Made by a program: the position numbers and the translations under genes | NCBI RefSeq assembly: GCF_024139115.2 | Contig: NC_085140.1 | Span: forward strand, 155,274,452 to 155,338,451 | Source: Armigeres subalbatus | Lineage: Eukaryota > Arthropoda > Insecta > Diptera > Culicidae | Length of the DNA: 64,000 nucleotides | Direction: 5' to 3' | Shown here: piece by piece, positions 1-11,022 of the stretch | Position numbering within the stretch: position 1 is the first letter of the stretch | How the letters are laid out: each line of letters begins with the position of its first letter | The notes under the pieces: model-generated | Databases searched by the model: none | Told to the model about the DNA's origin: nothing | What the model saw: the letters and a program-made list of their open reading frames with translations, nothing else

Positions 1-300
1 TACGGGTAATGATCCAATTGTATAAGAACTGTGCAAATAATGTAACAAGAACTATCTTAATGTGATTCGGGGAGGCACTACACACCGTGTTATTTTTCTT
101 ATATTTTATCTCTTTCTAGCATCGTCACCTCGTAGTTTTGGAGCGGCGTATTATGTATCAGCATGTAGATTGCGAGTAAGCACACGGCGTTGATACATAT
201 TTAAAATCATGTTTGTTGTAGAAAAAAAATTCAATGATAAAAATGTTGACGATTTGATGACTGTTCACCTTAAGACCTCCAAAAAAAAAAAAAAAATTTG
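1..300. other. no recognisable feature
   Basis: AT-rich sequence ending in a run of A at about 281-296. No gene or repeat is recognised. Confidence 0.4.
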
Positions 301-389
301 CATGTAGCATGGGCCTATAGCAATCCAACCCTTTCAAATCAATCCATAGAGTCCTTGCGAATTCTCCACCGTTCAATTAAGTCAAAAGT

Positions 390-1350
390 AGATGTTCACG
401 GTTCTCCAAGTTGCCCAGAAGATGAATTCAATTGGTCTACCAGGTCAACGCATGGTATCAAACCGATTAAAACCCAACGTGAATGCTTCACCTTTAACAT
501 AAGTCCAACGCAGATGTTCTAGGCTCTTCAAATTGTCCGGGAGTTGAGTTCAATTGGTCTACCAGGTCAACTACACCACGTATCAAATTAATAGCAATTC
601 AGCATGTTCATGTTAGTCCCTAGAGCCCTTGATATTGTTTTACCATTCAAATAAATCCAACGTCGATGTTGTATTGAGAATTATTTTATATGTATACCGT
701 CTCATTTACTACACTAGGTTCTACGAATTGTACGAGAGTTGAGTTCCATTTGTCCACCAGGCCAACTACGAGTGGTATCAAACTGATAGAAACCCAGTAG
801 GTCCTTAGAGTATTTGTGAATGCTTCACCATCCAAACAAGTCCAACACAGATGTTCTTGGTTCTTCAAATTGTCCGGGAGTTGAATTGTATTGGCCAAAA
901 TTATCCTAGAGTTGAGCTCAATTAGTCTACCAGGTTACCTTCTATCAAATCGCTGGCAACGCAACGAATAAATGTTAGTGCTTAGAGCCCTTGCGAATGC
1001 TATACCATTCAATTAAGTCCAATACAGATGTTCATGATTTTCCACGTTGTCCGGGAGATAAATCCAATTGGTCTACCAGGTCAACTACCCCTTAGAGCAT
1101 CTGTGAATGCTTCACCACTCAATTAAGGGGCCGTACACATATTACGTAAGCACTTATGGGGGGAGGTCCGTCATTATCTTATGCACCATATAAATAAAAA
1201 ATCCCTTGTATGAAAAAAATCTTACAGTGGGGAGGGGGTGCCGAAAAACTCAGAAAAAAATGCTTTCGAAATATGTGTACGACCCATAAGACCAACGCAG
1301 ATGTTCTAGGTTCTTGAAATTGTCCAGGAGTTGAGTTCAATTGTTGTACC
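390..1350. repeat. degenerate tandem repeat, about 150-190 bp unit, 5-6 copies
   Basis: A diverged unit recurs near 393, 514, 705, 853, 1029 and 1300. Shared pieces are 'aattgtccgggagttgag', 'attggtctaccaggtcaac', 'gtatcaaa', 'ccttagagc' and 'gaatgcttcacc', always in that order. Divergence is high and spacing varies, so the array is old. The last copy is interrupted by the small MITE at 1129-1287. Short open frames here are not conserved between units and are not called as genes. Confidence 0.7.
1129..1287. mobile_element. short TIR element (MITE), about 160 bp
   Basis: The left end 'gggccgtacacatatt' is matched in inverted orientation by 'aatatgtgtacgaccc' at the right end, with one or two mismatches. 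It is flanked by 'taag' on both sides and interrupts a tandem repeat unit, which resumes after it. There is no coding capacity. The start resembles the common insect repeat ends beginning GGGGCCGTCCAC (recall only). Confidence 0.55.
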
Positions 1351-1671
1351 AGAATTTTTATATCTCAACCTAAAATTATGCAATTGAGCCAAATAGTTTT
1401 TGCAGCCCTAAAAAGGATAATGTTGCGGGGAAGGATAGCGGAGGGGTCATGTACATGAAAGTATAACTATTCCCCTTTTAGTGAAAATTTAAGCAAAAAG
1501 TCTAAAAACCTCCGAGAATCGTGGTTTTTAAATAAAAAGTTTGTCCTGATAATTTTTGGGTGAAATAGAAAAAATCAGAACCGTTGAGTGAAAGTTCAGC
1601 GACCTTACTAAGAAACATTGAGCATTCTTTATTAAGAAAAATAAGATGTTCGGTATTGGCAATTGAACCAT

Positions 1672-1896
1672 TTGTTTGAAAAACTGTGTATATCCATTTC
1701 TCACAATTCCGAGAAATCAACAAAATACTGTTTTTGAACAAGTTGGCCTTGGTAGCGAATATTTTGATTTCTTCGATACATACCAAAAGTTTTTGGCTAA
1801 ACTCATCGCCCTGGGGCACTTTCAGTTCGGAAACGACAAACAGTGCTCCATAATTGCCGTTTAAAATGTGTATAAATATGTAGTTTCTCAAACAAA
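1672..1896. mobile_element. MITE, copy 1 of a pair (other copy near 56532)
   Basis: The termini 'ttgtttgaaaaactg' (left) and 'tagtttctcaaacaa' (right) are inverted repeats. The interior is about 70-75 percent similar to 56532-56738, sharing 'cactttcagttcggaaa' and 'cagtgctccataat'. Having two copies with the same inverted ends supports a mobile element rather than a gene, although small open frames lie inside. Confidence 0.55.
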
Positions 1897-3498
1897 CGAA
1901 ATTTTGGCCAAAAATGTTACATAAGAAACGAGAGGTAATTTTAGCCCTGGATGTAATGTTTACTTATTACGCAAATTAATCAATTATTTAGCGATAATAC
2001 ATTGTTTTGTAAAGATATTCATCACTGCTTCTTTAAAAAGTACATCAAGCTTTATTTTATTTACATTGCGGTAGATTCATGCACTTCTTCAACTGATAAA
2101 AGCAATGAACCTGCATGAAAAATCACTTTAACTGTTTTTTTGCAGTCACTTAAGCAGCCAGGCTGTGCAAGACTTTTTTCTTCTGTTCAATAAAGTAGTT
2201 TTCGTAATGGACTTTTTTGAAGATTCATATGAGCAATTCTCCACACTGGAGGAGAGGCGTATCGAAAATTGACCATTCCTATCCACGCGGTATATGAACA
2301 GCACCCCACCTTTTGTAAAATATGTCACATCTCTCTCAAAGCTGGGCTAGTAATTCAAATAAGCTGCTGAAAGTTCATTACAATCATCTATAAAGCACAT
2401 AATGAACAAATGGAGTTTGAGAAACATGACGATTTATATAAAAATCAGGTCGTTAAAACACAAAGGGTGATGAAGATGTTTTGCGCATACTGCACCAAAT
2501 TAATATTTTATTTATAACATATTTAAGCCCACAGCCATTGGTTGCATACCTATTTCCGGATATGACTAAGTCAGTACGGATTGTCAAACTTCGAAAATTT
2601 TCCTAGAAAATTCTTTAAATGTTAACAAACTTCCTTGAATATTCATAAACTTACGATAATCCGAAAAGATTTTTTTCGTAAACCCAAGCGCTACTATGTA
2701 GAGGAACTGTTCGACGCTTCATCTTATCAGGGTGTCGACTCAAATTAGAGAATAAAATTCACTGGCTTTCCAAACCATTCTTCGAAAAATTCCAGGTATG
2801 AAATTTCAATTCCTAGAAGAATATGAAAATCTCTGCATGTGTGAATCCTTGAAATCCATATGAGCTCCTGAGCTTCTGGAAGCCTAATCAATTCTAGAAA
2901 CAGAACATTAAGGATTTGTAGAATATTGTAGGTATTGCTGGTCGTTCACAAAGGTTCAAGCAAATGCGCAGAGCTCCTGAAAGATTTTCATAATTCACAT
3001 ATTTTCAAATTAAGCTCCAATTAATGTTATAAGTTTTCTAATGCCTTTAACCATCATTGGGAATTCTCACGGACTCCCTGGAGTCGCAATAGACCTCCAA
3101 GACTACTGACCGACTTCTTCATATCGTTGAAGTTTTTTTTATCCTTCTGGAAATTTGTGTGAAATCTTGTATCTTTTGACACGACTTTTGAAATCTTCCA
3201 AACAATCGTGGGAGCTCCTAGAAATCCTTGTAATGCCGTTAAAAAATCCTACGGATTAGGTCTTTTTATAAACATTGAGAAACCTCAATTGGTTCTCAAG
3301 TATACTTACGGAGTAACAATTCCTATTCACTCCGTGTGGAGTTGATGGACTCCTAAAAATAATTATGGATTGTTTGCAATCTTCCAGATAATCGAGAATG
3401 CAATTCCAACAAGCTCACATAAATCTATGCAGCACTTACAGTAATCCCACAAAAACATTCTAACCACTGAAATACTCTAAATAATTTAGTTTGAATAC
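1897..3498. other. no gene seen; partly diverged 'cctggag'-type low-complexity DNA
   Basis: AT-rich unique-looking sequence. From about 2760 to 3460 there are scattered diverged motifs such as 'ctcctgg' and 'ggaaattt', reminiscent of the better preserved minisatellite at 50.3-50.8 kb. Nothing else is supported. Confidence 0.35.
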
Positions 3499-3507
3499 AC
3501 TCAGGTC

Positions 3508-4070
3508 TCGGGCAGCAGGGACTATGTCCGAGGATGTGGTGTTGTTTGACAGTGGCAGTATTAAACTTCTATAAAAAGCTGCATGTATCCGCAAGTAGAA
3601 TCCGCCAAAGCCGCTCAAAGCGCACAAGCCCAAGTCCTGGTGTCAGGTGGGACACAAAACAGACCTGACACGACGGCTCTCCGACAAGACAGGAGGTTTG
3701 CGCAGGCCCAATAAGCCGCCTGGAAAACCAATAATTACGAGCAATATAAGAGATAATACGACTCGATATAATCGGCAAAGACCTAGGCGACGAATAAAGT
3801 ATCACGATTGGAAGCTTGGTGAACATGGAACTGCAAGTCGCTAGGTTTCGCAGGTTCCGACAGGATGATCTAAGGTGAATTACATCCCCGCAACCTCGAC
3901 GTCGTGGCGCTGCAGGAGATTTGCTGGACAGGACAGAAAGAGTGGAAGATGACTTGTGGACCCTTCCGTAGACTGCGTGGTTGGCGACGTGTAGCCATGG
4001 ACCGAGCCGAATGGAGAAGACTCTTATATACCGCACAAGCCACTTCGGCCTTAATCTGAATAAATAATAG
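3508..4070 (+). mobile_element. internally deleted RTE-clade retrotransposon (5' end joined to 3' end)
   Basis: The 563-bp insert is flanked by the 9-bp duplication 'actcaggtc' at 3499-3507 and 4071-4079. Bases 3508 to about 3945 read as an RTE 5' UTR followed by the start of the endonuclease region: the frame around 3890-3940 encodes NLDVVALQEICWTGQKE, which contains the LQE metal-binding motif. At about 3940-3950 it jumps to the RTE 3' end, nearly identical to 8797-8910 of the RTE copy at 7.4-8.9 kb. The junction contains 'gtggaa', so microhomology may have caused the deletion. There is no reverse transcriptase, so any mobility would need an autonomous RTE. The flanking duplication shows it moved as a unit or was deleted after insertion. 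Confidence 0.75.
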
Positions 4071-4867
4071 ACTCAGGTCGTTTAATTTTCATCGATTGTT
4101 GCCTTCGGTTTAAATAAAGCAATGATCTTATGGAAAATATCCAAAACAAATAGGTCGCGTTTGGGAAGAAGTGGCATAGTCTCATCTACTACACATACAC
4201 CTGCTCCATTTATTTTATCGATTTTTAGTTGATTTTCTAAAACGGTCTTGGAGCTCCAGCATTGTTTTATTTATAGAAAGTTCAACTACTGTCAACTAGA
4301 TGTCAGAAAACTGCAACAACCAATGAAACTTAACAAGGAACATCTAATAGAGCTTTTTGAAGAACTCATGGAAATATGTTTGAAGAATCCTTGGCATATT
4401 TTTTATATGAATCAAATTTGAGTAAATACCATACCAAGTTCTTGGAACGGAGCTTTCTACTGAACATCCATCGAGGAGCTCCAGGATAAAAACTATCGAT
4501 ACAGCTTTTTTAACCCTTTTGTTACCGACAAAAAAAACACCCTTACGTTACCGACAGGGTACCCGGGTACCCACGGACTTAATATGATCATAACATAGTC
4601 AGTTTTTCATCGATTTCGACGATTTTGGTTGCTACGGATGCAGGAACTTACCCGCTATTCGATACATGTTACAGAGAACCGATTCGGATTACCTGGTGAC
4701 CGGAATTCCGCATTAACTGGGCCAAGTCCCAAAGTATGTGTGAATTGAAGATATATATTCAACCAAATGAAGATTTCTTGCGTGATGACTAATCAACTTC
4801 GTTGGAAATTTAAAGAATATAACTTAACTACGTTACAGGACCATTTTATGAATTAATCCCGGAACGG

Positions 4868-6545
4868 TTATTCCGGAAACAGGTTCCCGTCGGGCCTAAA
4901 GTGGCCACAAACTTATTTTGAAGAAACCCTGGCAATATGGGTATCAAAATTCATGAAATTGTATCGGAAGCATGATCCGATAAGTAATTGGACCATAGGA
5001 TGGTTTGACAACGGACCGGTCATCCTGGAACAGGTTCCCGTGGGGCCTAAAGTGGCCACAAACTCATTTTGAAGAAACCCTGGCAATATGGGTATCAAAA
5101 TTCATGAAATTGTATCGGAAGCATGATCCGATAAGTAATTGGACCATAGGATGGATTGACAACGGACCGGTCATCCTGGAACAGGTTCCCGTAAGGCCAA
5201 AAGTGGCCACAAACTCATTCTGAAGAAACCCTGGCAATATGGGTATCAAAATTCATGAAATTGTTTCGGAAGCATGATCTGATAAGTAATTGGACCATAG
5301 GATGGTTTGACAACGGACCGGTCATCCTGGAACAGGTTCCCGTGGGGTCTAAAGTGGCCACAAACTCATTCTGAAGAAACCCTGGCAATGTGGGTATCAA
5401 AATTCATGAAATTGTATCGGAAGCATTATCCGATAAGTAATTGGACCATAGGATGGTTTGACAACGGACCGGTCATCCTGGAACAGGTTCCCGTAGGCCT
5501 AAATTGGCCACAAACTCATTCTGAAGAAACCCTGGCTATATGGGTATCAAAATTCATGAAATTGTTTCGGAAGCATGATCTGATAAGTAATTGGACCATT
5601 GGATGGTTTGCCAACGGACCGGTCATCCTTGAACAGGTTCCCGTGGGGCCTAAAGTGGCCACAAACTCATTCTGAAGAAACCCTGGCAATATGGGTATCA
5701 AAATTCATGAAATTGTTTCGGAAGCATGATCCGATAAGTAATTGGACCATAGGATGGTTTGACGACGGACCGGTCATCCTGGAACAGGTTCCCGTAGGCC
5801 TAAAGTGGCCACAAACTCATTTTGAAGAAACCCTGGCAATATGGGTATCAAAATTCATGAAATTGTATCGGAAGCATGATCCGATAAGTAATTGGACCAT
5901 AGGATGGATTGACAACGGACCGGTCATCCTGGAACAGGTTCCCGTGGGGTCTAAAGTGGCCACAAACTCATTCTGAAGAAACCCTGGCAATATGGGTATC
6001 AAAATTCATGAAATTGTTTCGGCAGCATGATCTGATAAGTAATTGAACCATTGGATGGTTTGACAACGGACCGGTCATCCTGGAACAGGTTCCCGTGGGG
6101 CCTAAAGTGGCCACAAACTCATTTTGAAGAAACCCTGGCAATATGGGTATCAAAATTCATGAAATTGTTTCGGAAGCATGATCCGATAAGTAATTGGACC
6201 ATAGGATGGTTTGACGACGGACCGGTCACCCTGGAACAGGTTCCCGTGGGGCCTAAAGTGGCCACAAACTCATTCTGAAGAAACCCTGGCAATATGGGTA
6301 TCAAAATTCATGAAATTGTATCGGAAGCATGATCCGATAAGTAGTTGGACCATTGGATGGTTTGAAAACGGGCCGGTCATCCTGGAACAGGTTTCTGTGG
6401 GGCCTAAAGTGGCCACAAACTCATTTTGAAGAAGCCCAGGCAATGTGGGTATCAAAATTCATGAAATTGTTTCGGAAGCATGATCTTTTGGGTTATTAGG
6501 CCATAAGATGGTTTGACAATGGACCGGTCATTCTCACACAGGTTT
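4868..6545. repeat. 151-bp tandem array, left arm of the foldback, about 11 units
   Basis: Units begin with 'ggaacaggttcccgt' near 4877, 5028, 5179, 5330, 5480, 5631, 5781, 5932, 6083, 6234 and 6385; the period is 150-151. Units are highly similar except the last, which decays into 'cacacaggtttcc'. Most units contain a dyad 'tatcgga...tccgata' separated by 7 bases. Because 151 is not a multiple of 3, each unit opens 61-75-codon frames on both strands; these are by-products of the repeat, not genes. Confidence 0.9.
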
Positions 6546-6744
6546 CCAAGGGGACCCTCATTTAGAAGAAACACTTGCTCTCTTATTTTCCCGTTATTTC
6601 TTGTCAAAAAGACTTGAAAATTCTTGACAGGTACTCAGAAATGATTTATAATGAACCACAGACGCTGTAAGTATCATTGGTGTTTGCTGAATAATTTACA
6701 AAAATAAAAAGAACGACTGAACGACATGTTTCCGGAACAATTCC

Positions 6745-9100
6745 AAAAATTTTGATACCCATATTGCCAGGGTTTATTCTAAATGAGTGTTTGACCCCTG
6801 CGGACCCTCGGGGAACCTATTCCAGAATGACCGTTCCGGTTGATATCCATCCTATGGTCTTAACTACATGGAAAATATGTTTCCAGAACAATTCCAAGAA
6901 TTTTGATACCCATATTGTTAGGGTTTATTCTAAATGAGTTTTTGGCCACTACGGGCCCTCCGGGAACCTGTTCCAAAATAACCGTTCCGGTTCATATCCA
7001 TCCTATGGTTTCAACTACATGGAAAACATGTTTCCGGAACAATTCCAAAAATTCTGATACCCATATTGCTAGGGTTTATTCTAAATGAGTTTTTGGTCAC
7101 TACGGGCCCTCCGGGAACCTGTTCCAGAATGACCGTTGCGGTTCATACCCATCCTATGGTCTCAACTACATGGAAATTATGTTTGCGGAACAATTCCAAG
7201 AATTTTGATACCCATATTGCCAGGTTTTATTCAAAATGAGTTTTTGGCCACTACGGACCCTCCGGGAACCTGTTCCAAAATAACAGTTCCGGTTCATATC
7301 CATCCTATGGTCTCAACTACATGGAAATTATGTTTCCGGAACAATTCCAAGAATTTTGATACCCATATTGCCAGGGTTTATTCAAAATGAGTTTGGAGAT
7401 TGGCCGGCTGAAGAACAACAAAGCCCCTGGGGTTGACCAACTACCAGGAGAGCTATTTAAACACGATGGTGAGGCACTGGCTAGAGCGCTGCACTGGGTC
7501 ATTACCAAGATTTGGGAGGAGGAAGTTTTGCCGCAGGAGTGGATGGAAGGTGTCGTGTGTCCCATCTACAAAAAGGGCGATAAGCTGGATTGTAGCAACT
7601 ACCGCGCAATCACATTGCTGAACGCCGCCTACAAGGTACTCTCCCAAATTTTATGCCGTCGACTAGCACCAACTGCAAGGGAGTTCGTGGGGCAGTACCA
7701 GGCGGGTTTTATGGGCGAACGCTCCACCACGGACCAGGTGTTCGCCATTCGCCAAGTACTGCAGAAATGCCGCGAATACAACGTGCCCACACATCATCTA
7801 TTCATCGACTTCAAAGCCGCATATGATACAATCGATCGGGACCAGCTATGGCAGCTAATGCACGAACACGGTTTTCCGGATAAACTGACACGGTTGATCA
7901 AAGCGACGATGGATCGGGTGATGTGCGTAGTTCGAGTTTCAGGGGCATTCTCGAGTCCCTTCGAAACCCGCAGAGGGTTACGGCAAGGTGATGGTCTCTC
8001 GTGTTTGCTATTCAACATCGCTTTGGAAGGGTAATATGAAGAGCAGGGATTAACACGAGTGGTACAATTTTCAATAAGTCCGTCCAGCTATTTGGTTTCG
8101 CCGACGACATAGATATTATGGCACGTAACTTTGAGAAGATGGAGGAAGCATACATCAGACTGAAGAGGGAAGCTAAGCGGATCGGACTAGTCATCAACAC
8201 GTCGAAGACGAAGTACATGATAGGAAGAGGTTCAAGAGAAGACAATGTGAGCCACCCACCGCGAGTTTGCATCGGTGGTGACGAAATCGAGGTGGTAGAA
8301 GAATTTGTGTACTTGGGCTCACTGGTGACTGCCGAAAATGACACCAGCAGAGAAATTCGGAGACGCATAGTGGCTGGAAATCGTACGTACTTTGGACTCC
8401 GCAAGACGCTCCGATCGAATAGAGTTCGCCGTCGTACCAAACTGACAATCTACAAAACGCTAATTAGACCGGTAGTTCTCTACGGACACGAGACATGGAC
8501 GATGCTCGTGGAGGACCAACGCGCACTTGGAGTTTTCGAAAGGAAAGTGCTGCGTACCATCTATGGTGGGGTGCAGATGGCGGACGGTACGTGGAGGAGG
8601 CGAATGAACCACGAATTGCATCAGCTGTTGGGAGAACCATCCATCGTTCACACCGCGAAAATCGGACGACTGCGATGGGCCGGGCACGTAGCCAGAATGT
8701 CGGACAGTAACCCGGTGAAAATGGTTCTCGACAACGATCCGACGGGCACAAGAAGGCGAGGTGCGCAGCGGGCAAGGTGGATCGATCAGGTGGAAGATGA
8801 CTTGCGGACCCTCCGTAGACTGCGTGGTTGGCGACGTGTAGCCATGGACCGAGCCGAATGGAGAAGACTCTTATATACCGCACAGGCCACTTCGACCTTA
8901 GTCTGATTAAATAATAAATAAATTTTGGCCACTACGGGCCCTCCGGGAACCTGTTCCAGAATGACCGTTCCGATTCATATCCATCCTATGGTTTCAACTA
9001 TATGAATAACATGTTCCCGAAACAATTTCAAGAATTTTGATACCCATATTGCCAGGAATGAATTTGCGACCACTATAGGGCCCACGGGAACCTATTCCGG
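6745..9100. repeat. inverted 151-bp array, right arm, about 6 units, split by an RTE
   Basis: The reverse complement of the left-arm unit recurs with 'gggaacctgttcc' near 6801, 6961, 7112, 7262, 8945 and 9085. The 7394-8921 stretch is a foreign RTE; array sequence 'ggccactacgggccc' resumes at about 8926. These units have diverged from the left arm more than left-arm units differ among themselves, so each arm seems to have amplified or homogenised separately. Confidence 0.85.
7394..8921 (+). pseudogene. 5'-truncated RTE-clade reverse transcriptase (JAM1-like), frameshifted
   Basis: The first frame, up to 8034, encodes RT blocks including KNNKAPGVDQLPGELFK, CPIYKKGDKLDCSNYRAITL, HLFIDFKAAYDTIDR (first catalytic Asp in DFKAAYD) and RRGLRQGDGLSCLLFNIALE. 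Around 8034-8060 the frame is broken by small indels. It resumes in another frame with FGFADDIDIMA (the FADD catalytic pair) and runs through LIRPVVLYGHETWTM and RRRMNHELHQLLGEPSIV to a stop near 8906. The endonuclease domain and 5' part are missing. The tail ends with 'taaataataaataaa', as RTE elements often end in short repeats. It lies inside the satellite arm of the foldback element. RTE clade is confident; the JAM1 link is by recall. Confidence 0.85.
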
Positions 9101-9621
9101 GATGTCCGTTCCGAGTCCATATGATCACGTGGTCCTAATACGTTGGGAAGTCATAATCCTCGAATTTTCTGCGAAACTGGTAGCTCAGGGTACAAGAAAT
9201 CATCATTTGGATTCTATAAGATCAACTTCTCCATTTTTGAGACATGGTCTAGCAAATCCGGAACTCCGGTAACCAGGTAATCCGGATCGGTCCTATGTGA
9301 CATGAAACGGATAGAGGATGAATTTCTTAATCCATAGAAAACGGAATCGTCGAAATCGGTTGAAAACTGACGAAGTTATGGTCATACCAAAACGTGGGTA
9401 CCCGGGTACCCTGTCGGTACGTTACGGGGTAAAAATATTCAGAAGCCCCTCCCCAAGCCCCCCCTTACTGGATTTTCATTTTCGTACCACCCAAACCTTA
9501 ATTTTGCCGAGTTTGAAGATGTCACGGAGTTTCAATTTCCTGCGATGTTCAGAACCCTAAAAAAAAATCACTTGAAAACGAAAAAGGTACCCGGGTACCC
9601 TGTCGGTAACAAAAGGGTTAA

Positions 9622-10855
9622 ATACCTTTGGGATTTTTTTTTATGTTTCAGTGGGAATTCTGAAGTAATTTCTAAACAAACTTCTCAGAGATCAACCAGA
9701 ATATATCTTGATGACATTGTTCTATAAACATTAAAAGCAGCGAATGTAAAACTGAAACATTACCATTGACAACATGACAACAACATTATCCTCCTCTTGC
9801 GTTCGAGCATGATTATGGAGTATCGAGACTATCGAGTAACGTTTAATTGAGACAATCGTCACCTACGTACATGAGGTAGACCATATGATGCTTTTATACA
9901 CTATCATTCTCTCTACATGACCATTAATTTGACCACCTAAGGACGTGAGGATCGACCAATGACTTTTTAAGCCCATCATAAAATGGAAGTTCATGAAATG
10001 TTTGCAAAACATGCTGTGGAGTGCCGTCACAGGTGCACAAAAATACTAATCGGCGTTTTCTATTGACAAGCTTCCAAATATCTAGTTGTTGGTTTTAGGA
10101 TGAACATGTTTGATGATTGTTGAACGGTTCTGAACTATGGCCTATTTCAGCCATTTGATTCAGTTACGACTGCTTTCACTAATTTTCAAACATTTGGGCG
10201 TTACATTTTCATTAAAAGGTAATGTGATATATTATGTTTTTCATTATTGTTGGTTACTAGTCGGCAATTTAAATACCTATATCAAGATGGATCACATTAA
10301 ATGAAATTTTGTTATATCATAAGTACATCAACATAATTTTACAAGGAATGACTCTCGCGATTGATGATTAAGTATTTGAACGAACTTTCAGAGCTTTATT
10401 TGTTTGATGGGAACATGACTCAAACGCTAGTAATTTTTTACACAAAACCACTCAAACTAAATAATCTAAAATATTAATGAGGACTTAAAAAAACTATTTG
10501 GATCAGTTCTCAATGGTGACCATTTGAGCAACGTGGCTTTGGAATCTCTGTTATTGCTCAGAGATTAATGAAAACAAACTCGAATAGCATGATGGGGAAC
10601 ATGAAAAGAGGCCGGAGTAGACTTTTAGTCTAAATACTGCCGACGGTCACACCAAAAATTTGCATTATTGCTTAATTTTCTCTGTGGCTTGATAGTGGAG
10701 GGGGTTGTCGATTATAACTGCATCGGAGTATTGTTTATCGGCTATGCAGTCTCATGACCAGCTAAAACGCTATATTAATTCTGATTCGACGTTTCAGTTC
10801 TGTTATTGGTCCTTTTTCAATGGATTAAAATTGGTTCAGAGTTTCATTGGGGAAG
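9622..10855. other. no recognisable feature
   Basis: AT-rich, apparently unique sequence without long open frames or clear repeats. Confidence 0.4.
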
Positions 10856-11022
10856 ATCCATAAAGTACGTCTTGCAAAATTTGGCGATTTTCAACCCCCC
10901 TCCCCCCTTCGTCACACTTTTGGTATTAAACTGCTAAAATTATTGTATGAGTCGTCACGCTGCTCGGAACCGCCCAACCCCTCCCCCCTAGGAGCGTGAC
11001 GTTCTTTGTGGATGGCCCCTTG
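10856..11022. mobile_element. small TIR element with C-rich interior
   Basis: The left 'tccataaagtacgt' is inverted at the right as 'acgttctttgtgga', next to 'tggcccc'. The interior has runs such as 'cccccctccccc' and 'cccctcccccc'. It resembles the abundant insect repeat ending in GGGGCCATCCACAAA (recall). No coding potential. Confidence 0.45.

Larger units (their letters stand above)
4514..9617. mobile_element. piggyBac-type (TTAA) foldback element with inverted satellite arms
   Basis: The left end 'ccctttTgttaccgaca' starts right after TTAA (4510-4513). The right end is its inverse and stops just before TTAA (9618-9621). Subterminal sequence is also inverted: 'gggtacccgggtaccc' occurs near 4557 and again near 9397 and 9587. 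TTAA target sites and termini starting CCCTTT are typical of the piggyBac superfamily (established knowledge). Inside are two arrays of a 151-bp unit in opposite orientation (4868-6545; 6745-7393 plus 8922-9100) and a central spacer at about 6546-6744. No transposase is present. The right arm is longer than the left at its end and carries an RTE insertion. Edges are well defined; the superfamily is an inference. Confidence 0.75.

Noticed and set aside
4913..6455. Series of similar 61-75-residue frames on both strands
   Set aside because: They repeat because the DNA unit repeats every 151 bp; both strands are open in the same units and no independent coding signal exists.
6752..7390. Similar 61-84-residue frames on the plus strand
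   Set aside because: Same satellite unit in inverted orientation; not genes.
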